The notes under the pieces are model-generated. The model saw only the letters and a list, made by a program, of their open reading frames with translations, was not told the DNA's origin and ran no database searches. Both the position numbers and the translations under genes were made by a program. Below, piece after piece: positions 14,346 through 16,153 of a stretch of 16,153 bases of DNA (position 1 is the stretch's first letter; each line of letters begins with the position of its first letter). Source of the DNA: an uncultured Methylococcaceae bacterium (GTDB lineage: Bacteria; Pseudomonadota; Gammaproteobacteria; Methylococcales; Methylomonadaceae); NCBI GenBank assembly GCA_903939355.1, contig CAJAHC010000017.1, positions 1-16,153 on the forward strand. Reading direction: 5' to 3'.

Positions 14346-15749
14346 ATGACTATAACAACACGTTTTGCTCCGAGTCCAACAGGCTATTTACATGTCGGTG
14401 GTGCTCGTACTGCATTGTTCTCTTGGCTGTATGCGCGCAAACATGGCGGAAAATTTATTTTACGGATTGAAGATACCGATTTGGAACGATCAACTCAAGA
14501 ATCAGTTGATGCCATTCTAGAGGGAATGGCGTGGTTGGGGTTGGATTATGATGAGGGACCTTTTTATCAAACTCATAATTTTGATCGCTATAAAGAGATT
14601 ATTCAGCAGTTACTGAGACAGGGCGATGCTTATTACTTTTATTGTAGTAAAGAGGAATTAGAGCAATTGCGTACCGATCAAATGGCTAATAAAGAAAAGC
14701 CACGTTATAACGGTAAATGCAGAGCTTCAGGACCCTTACTACAAGACAGCGAACCGGTGATTCGCTTTAGAAATCCAACTGATGGAGTAGTTGTCATTCA
14801 TGATTTGGTTAAAGGTGATATTACCGTTGCTAATAAGGAACTGGATGATTTAATTATCGCCAGGGCCGATGGTACGCCAACCTACAATTTAACAGTTGTA
14901 GTAGATGATATGGATATGAAGGTTACTCATGTGATTCGAGGAGATGATCATATTAATAATACACCTAGGCAGATTAATATTCTCAATGCCTTGAAAGTAA
15001 AACTTCCTGAGTATGCTCATTTACCAATGATTTTAGGCCCTGATGGTGCTCGCTTATCCAAGCGACATGGTGCTGTTAGTGTAATGCAATTTCGTGATGA
15101 GGGTTATTTGCCGGATGCTTTGTTGAATTATCTTGTTCGGCTAGGTTGGTCTCATGGAGATCAGGAGATTTTTTCTGTTGATGAAATGGTAGAGTTTTTT
15201 GAATTAAATGATGTCAATGTTTCAGCATCGATATTTAACATGGAAAAGTTATTGTGGTTAAATCATCAGTACATTATGAACGGCGATCCTGTTCATGTTG
15301 CACGTCATTTAAGTTGGCATATGGGGCAGTTAGGCATTGACCCTTCAGATGGCCCTGATCTAATTGATGTTGTAAAGGTGCAAAGGGAACGGAGTAAGAC
15401 GTTAGTTGAAATGGCCGCATCGAGTGTTTATTTCTATAAAGAATTTGATAGTTATGAAGAAAAAGCGGTTAAAAAGAATTTCACTGTTGGTTCAGATCAG
15501 GTATTAGCGCGTTTACGTGATGAGTTGGTAGTATTGACTAAGTGGACTGCTCAAGAAATACATCAAGTTATTGTCGATCTTGCAGAAGTTTTGGGGCTAA
15601 ATATGGGTAAAGTTGCCCAACCCCTTCGCGTAGCTATTTGTGGCTCTGGTGTTTCTCCAGCTATAGATGTAACTTTAGCATTAGTTGGTCGAGAAAAAAC
15701 CTTGGCCAGAATTGACAGGGCAATTAATTATATAAGAAGTTTAAATTAG
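14346..15749 (+). CDS. gltX: Glutamyl-tRNA synthetase
   Basis: Class I synthetase that joins glutamate to tRNA-Glu; 467 residues, the normal bacterial size. The HIGH-type motif is [11 protein letters not shown] at 10-20, and the KMSKS-type motif is LSKRH at 237-241. The Rossmann catalytic domain, the connective insert and the helical anticodon-binding part from about 320 follow in order. The zinc site of E. coli GluRS (C98, C100, C125, H127) is half missing here: F98, C100, C125, A127. Zinc is thus probably not bound, although the surrounding [11 protein letters not shown] motif is kept. Downstream lie tRNA-Ala and two tRNA-Glu genes, so enzyme and substrate are encoded side by side. No Shine-Dalgarno is obvious before the ATG, but the start fits the family. 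Confidence 0.97.
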   Translation: MTITTRFAPSPTGYLHVGGARTALFSWLYARKHGGKFILRIEDTDLERSTQESVDAILEGMAWLGLDYDEGPFYQTHNFDRYKEIIQQLLRQGDAYYFYCSKEELEQLRTDQMANKEKPRYNGKCRASGPLLQDSEPVIRFRNPTDGVVVIHDLVKGDITVANKELDDLIIARADGTPTYNLTVVVDDMDMKVTHVIRGDDHINNTPRQINILNALKVKLPEYAHLPMILGPDGARLSKRHGAVSVMQFRDEGYLPDALLNYLVRLGWSHGDQEIFSVDEMVEFFELNDVNVSASIFNMEKLLWLNHQYIMNGDPVHVARHLSWHMGQLGIDPSDGPDLIDVVKVQRERSKTLVEMAASSVYFYKEFDSYEEKAVKKNFTVGSDQVLARLRDELVVLTKWTAQEIHQVIVDLAEVLGLNMGKVAQPLRVAICGSGVSPAIDVTLALVGREKTLARIDRAINYIRSLN

Positions 15750-15751
15750 TG

Positions 15752-15780
15752 TTGGATTTTACAGGTAATTACTGTAAAAT
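15752..15780 (+). promoter_or_regulatory. Promoter of the tRNA-Ala/tRNA-Glu cluster, overlapped by a palindrome
   Basis: TTGGAT at 15752-15757 and TAAAAT at 15775-15780 are spaced 17 bases and followed by a GC-containing discriminator (TCTCG), with tRNA-Ala starting at 15796. The spacer and -10 are part of a perfect 9-base inverted repeat, ATTTTACAG at 15756-15764 and CTGTAAAAT at 15772-15780. The repeat could be an operator or a hairpin after the gltX stop. Confidence 0.55.
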
Positions 15781-15795
15781 TCTCGTTCTTTACTT

Positions 15796-15871
15796 GGGGC
15801 CATAGCTCAATTGGTAGAGCGCAACACTGGCAGTGTTGAGGTCAGCGGTTCGATTCCGCTTGGCTCCACCA
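15796..15871 (+). tRNA. tRNA-Ala(GGC)
   Basis: A 76-base tRNA with encoded CCA. The acceptor GGGGCCA pairs with TGGCTCC and shows the G3-U70 pair that specifies alanine. The anticodon stem CAACA/TGTTG holds the loop CTGGCAG, giving anticodon GGC (15829-15831), which reads GCC and GCU. In E. coli, tRNA-Ala(GGC) genes also neighbour gltX. Confidence 0.97.
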
Positions 15872-15895
15872 AAAGAAAAGATCTTTAAATAGCTA

Positions 15896-15971
15896 GTCCC
15901 CATCGTCTAGCGGCCTAGGACACTGCCCTTTCACGGCGGTAACAGGGGTTCGAACCCCCTTGGGGACGCCA
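15896..15971 (+). tRNA. tRNA-Glu(TTC), first copy
   Basis: A 76-base tRNA with encoded CCA. The acceptor GTCCCCA pairs with TGGGGAC, and the discriminator is G. The anticodon loop CTTTCAC gives TTC (15930-15932). It lies 24 bases after tRNA-Ala, so the two are probably cut from one precursor. It is the substrate of the upstream GltX. Confidence 0.97.
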
Positions 15972-15983
15972 TTTTTAACATTA

Positions 15984-16011
15984 TGCTTGTGCTGGCATAA
16001 AAAAGTATAAT
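15984..16011 (+). promoter_or_regulatory. Possible separate promoter for the second tRNA-Glu
   Basis: A perfect TATAAT at 16006-16011 lies 16 bases after TGCTTG (15984-15989), a moderate -35, and is followed by the GC-containing TAGAGCG. It would give the second tRNA-Glu its own start about 53 bases upstream of the mature end. The first cluster promoter may also read through. Confidence 0.4.
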
Positions 16012-16070
16012 TAGAGCGTGAGTTGGATCCTTATGGATTGGATTCATTAGGCCGGACTAAACCCAGTTTA

Positions 16071-16146
16071 GTCCCCATCGTCTAGCGGCCTAGGACACTG
16101 CCCTTTCACGGCGGTAACAGGGGTTCGAACCCCCTTGGGGACGCCA
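16071..16146 (+). tRNA. tRNA-Glu(TTC), second copy
   Basis: Identical over all 76 bases to the copy at 15896-15971. The identity extends to TA before and T after the gene (79 bases in total) and then stops, so the intergenic DNA differs. GGACTAAA at 16054-16061 can pair with TTTAGTCC at 16067-16074, which would tie up the first four bases of the mature tRNA in the precursor. Confidence 0.97.
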
Positions 16147-16153
16147 TATAATG

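Larger units (their letters stand above)
15894..16147 (+). repeat. 79-bp direct repeat made by the two tRNA-Glu genes
   Basis: Bases 15894-15972 and 16069-16147 are identical and 175 bases apart start to start. The repeat is confined to the tRNA gene, with unrelated spacers. This suggests an old duplication kept identical by gene conversion or selection, rather than a recent tandem copy of a larger block. Confidence 0.85.

Noticed and set aside
1..16153. CRISPR array or insertion sequence
   Set aside because: No regularly spaced repeat series and no transposase with terminal inverted repeats were seen. The only long repeat is the pair of tRNA-Glu genes.

Overview
The window looks like chromosomal DNA of a low-GC gammaproteobacterium. 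The gene pairs rsgA/orn, crcB-serS and gltX-tRNA-Ala(GGC)-tRNA-Glu are gammaproteobacterial arrangements. The regulator at 8298-9035 is an Fnr/Anr-type oxygen sensor. A methanotroph-like (Methylococcales) host is my guess from overall gene style; nothing in the sequence proves it.

Left edge (1-1783): the end of an integrated genetic element. A complete P4-type tyrosine integrase is read leftwards, away from a leftward tRNA-Leu(CAA). The element body lies to the left of the window. Between integrase and tRNA are three GGTAAC-centred repeats, a strong terminator for the tRNA, and an imperfect inverted repeat with a 7-bp spacer at the tRNA 3' end that looks like a recombination core. Positions 1-205 are an unexplained, GC-richer stretch with RNA-like inverted repeats.

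Core block 1 (1875-6801): queA (queuosine tRNA modification), mfd (transcription-repair coupling factor) and a convergent EmrE-type multidrug transporter.

Accessory block (6802-9247): a cupin with altered metal ligands, a lone UPF0175 (antitoxin-like) protein, an AT-rich stretch with a perfect FNR box, a 40-residue lipoprotein read from it, a bidirectional terminator, and the convergent fnr-like gene. This may be a small oxygen-controlled unit.

Core block 2 (9248-12714): leftward M48 peptidase-rsgA (overlapping stop/start) diverging from rightward orn-crcB. The crcB product is a tandem fusion. Its second half keeps the fold signature but has lost the fluoride-pore phenylalanines and its own first membrane helix, which would invert that half in the membrane.

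Right edge (12917-16153): serS, gltX, then tRNA-Ala(GGC) and two identical tRNA-Glu(TTC) genes. Two aminoacyl-tRNA synthetases sit beside tRNAs, one of which is the GltX substrate.
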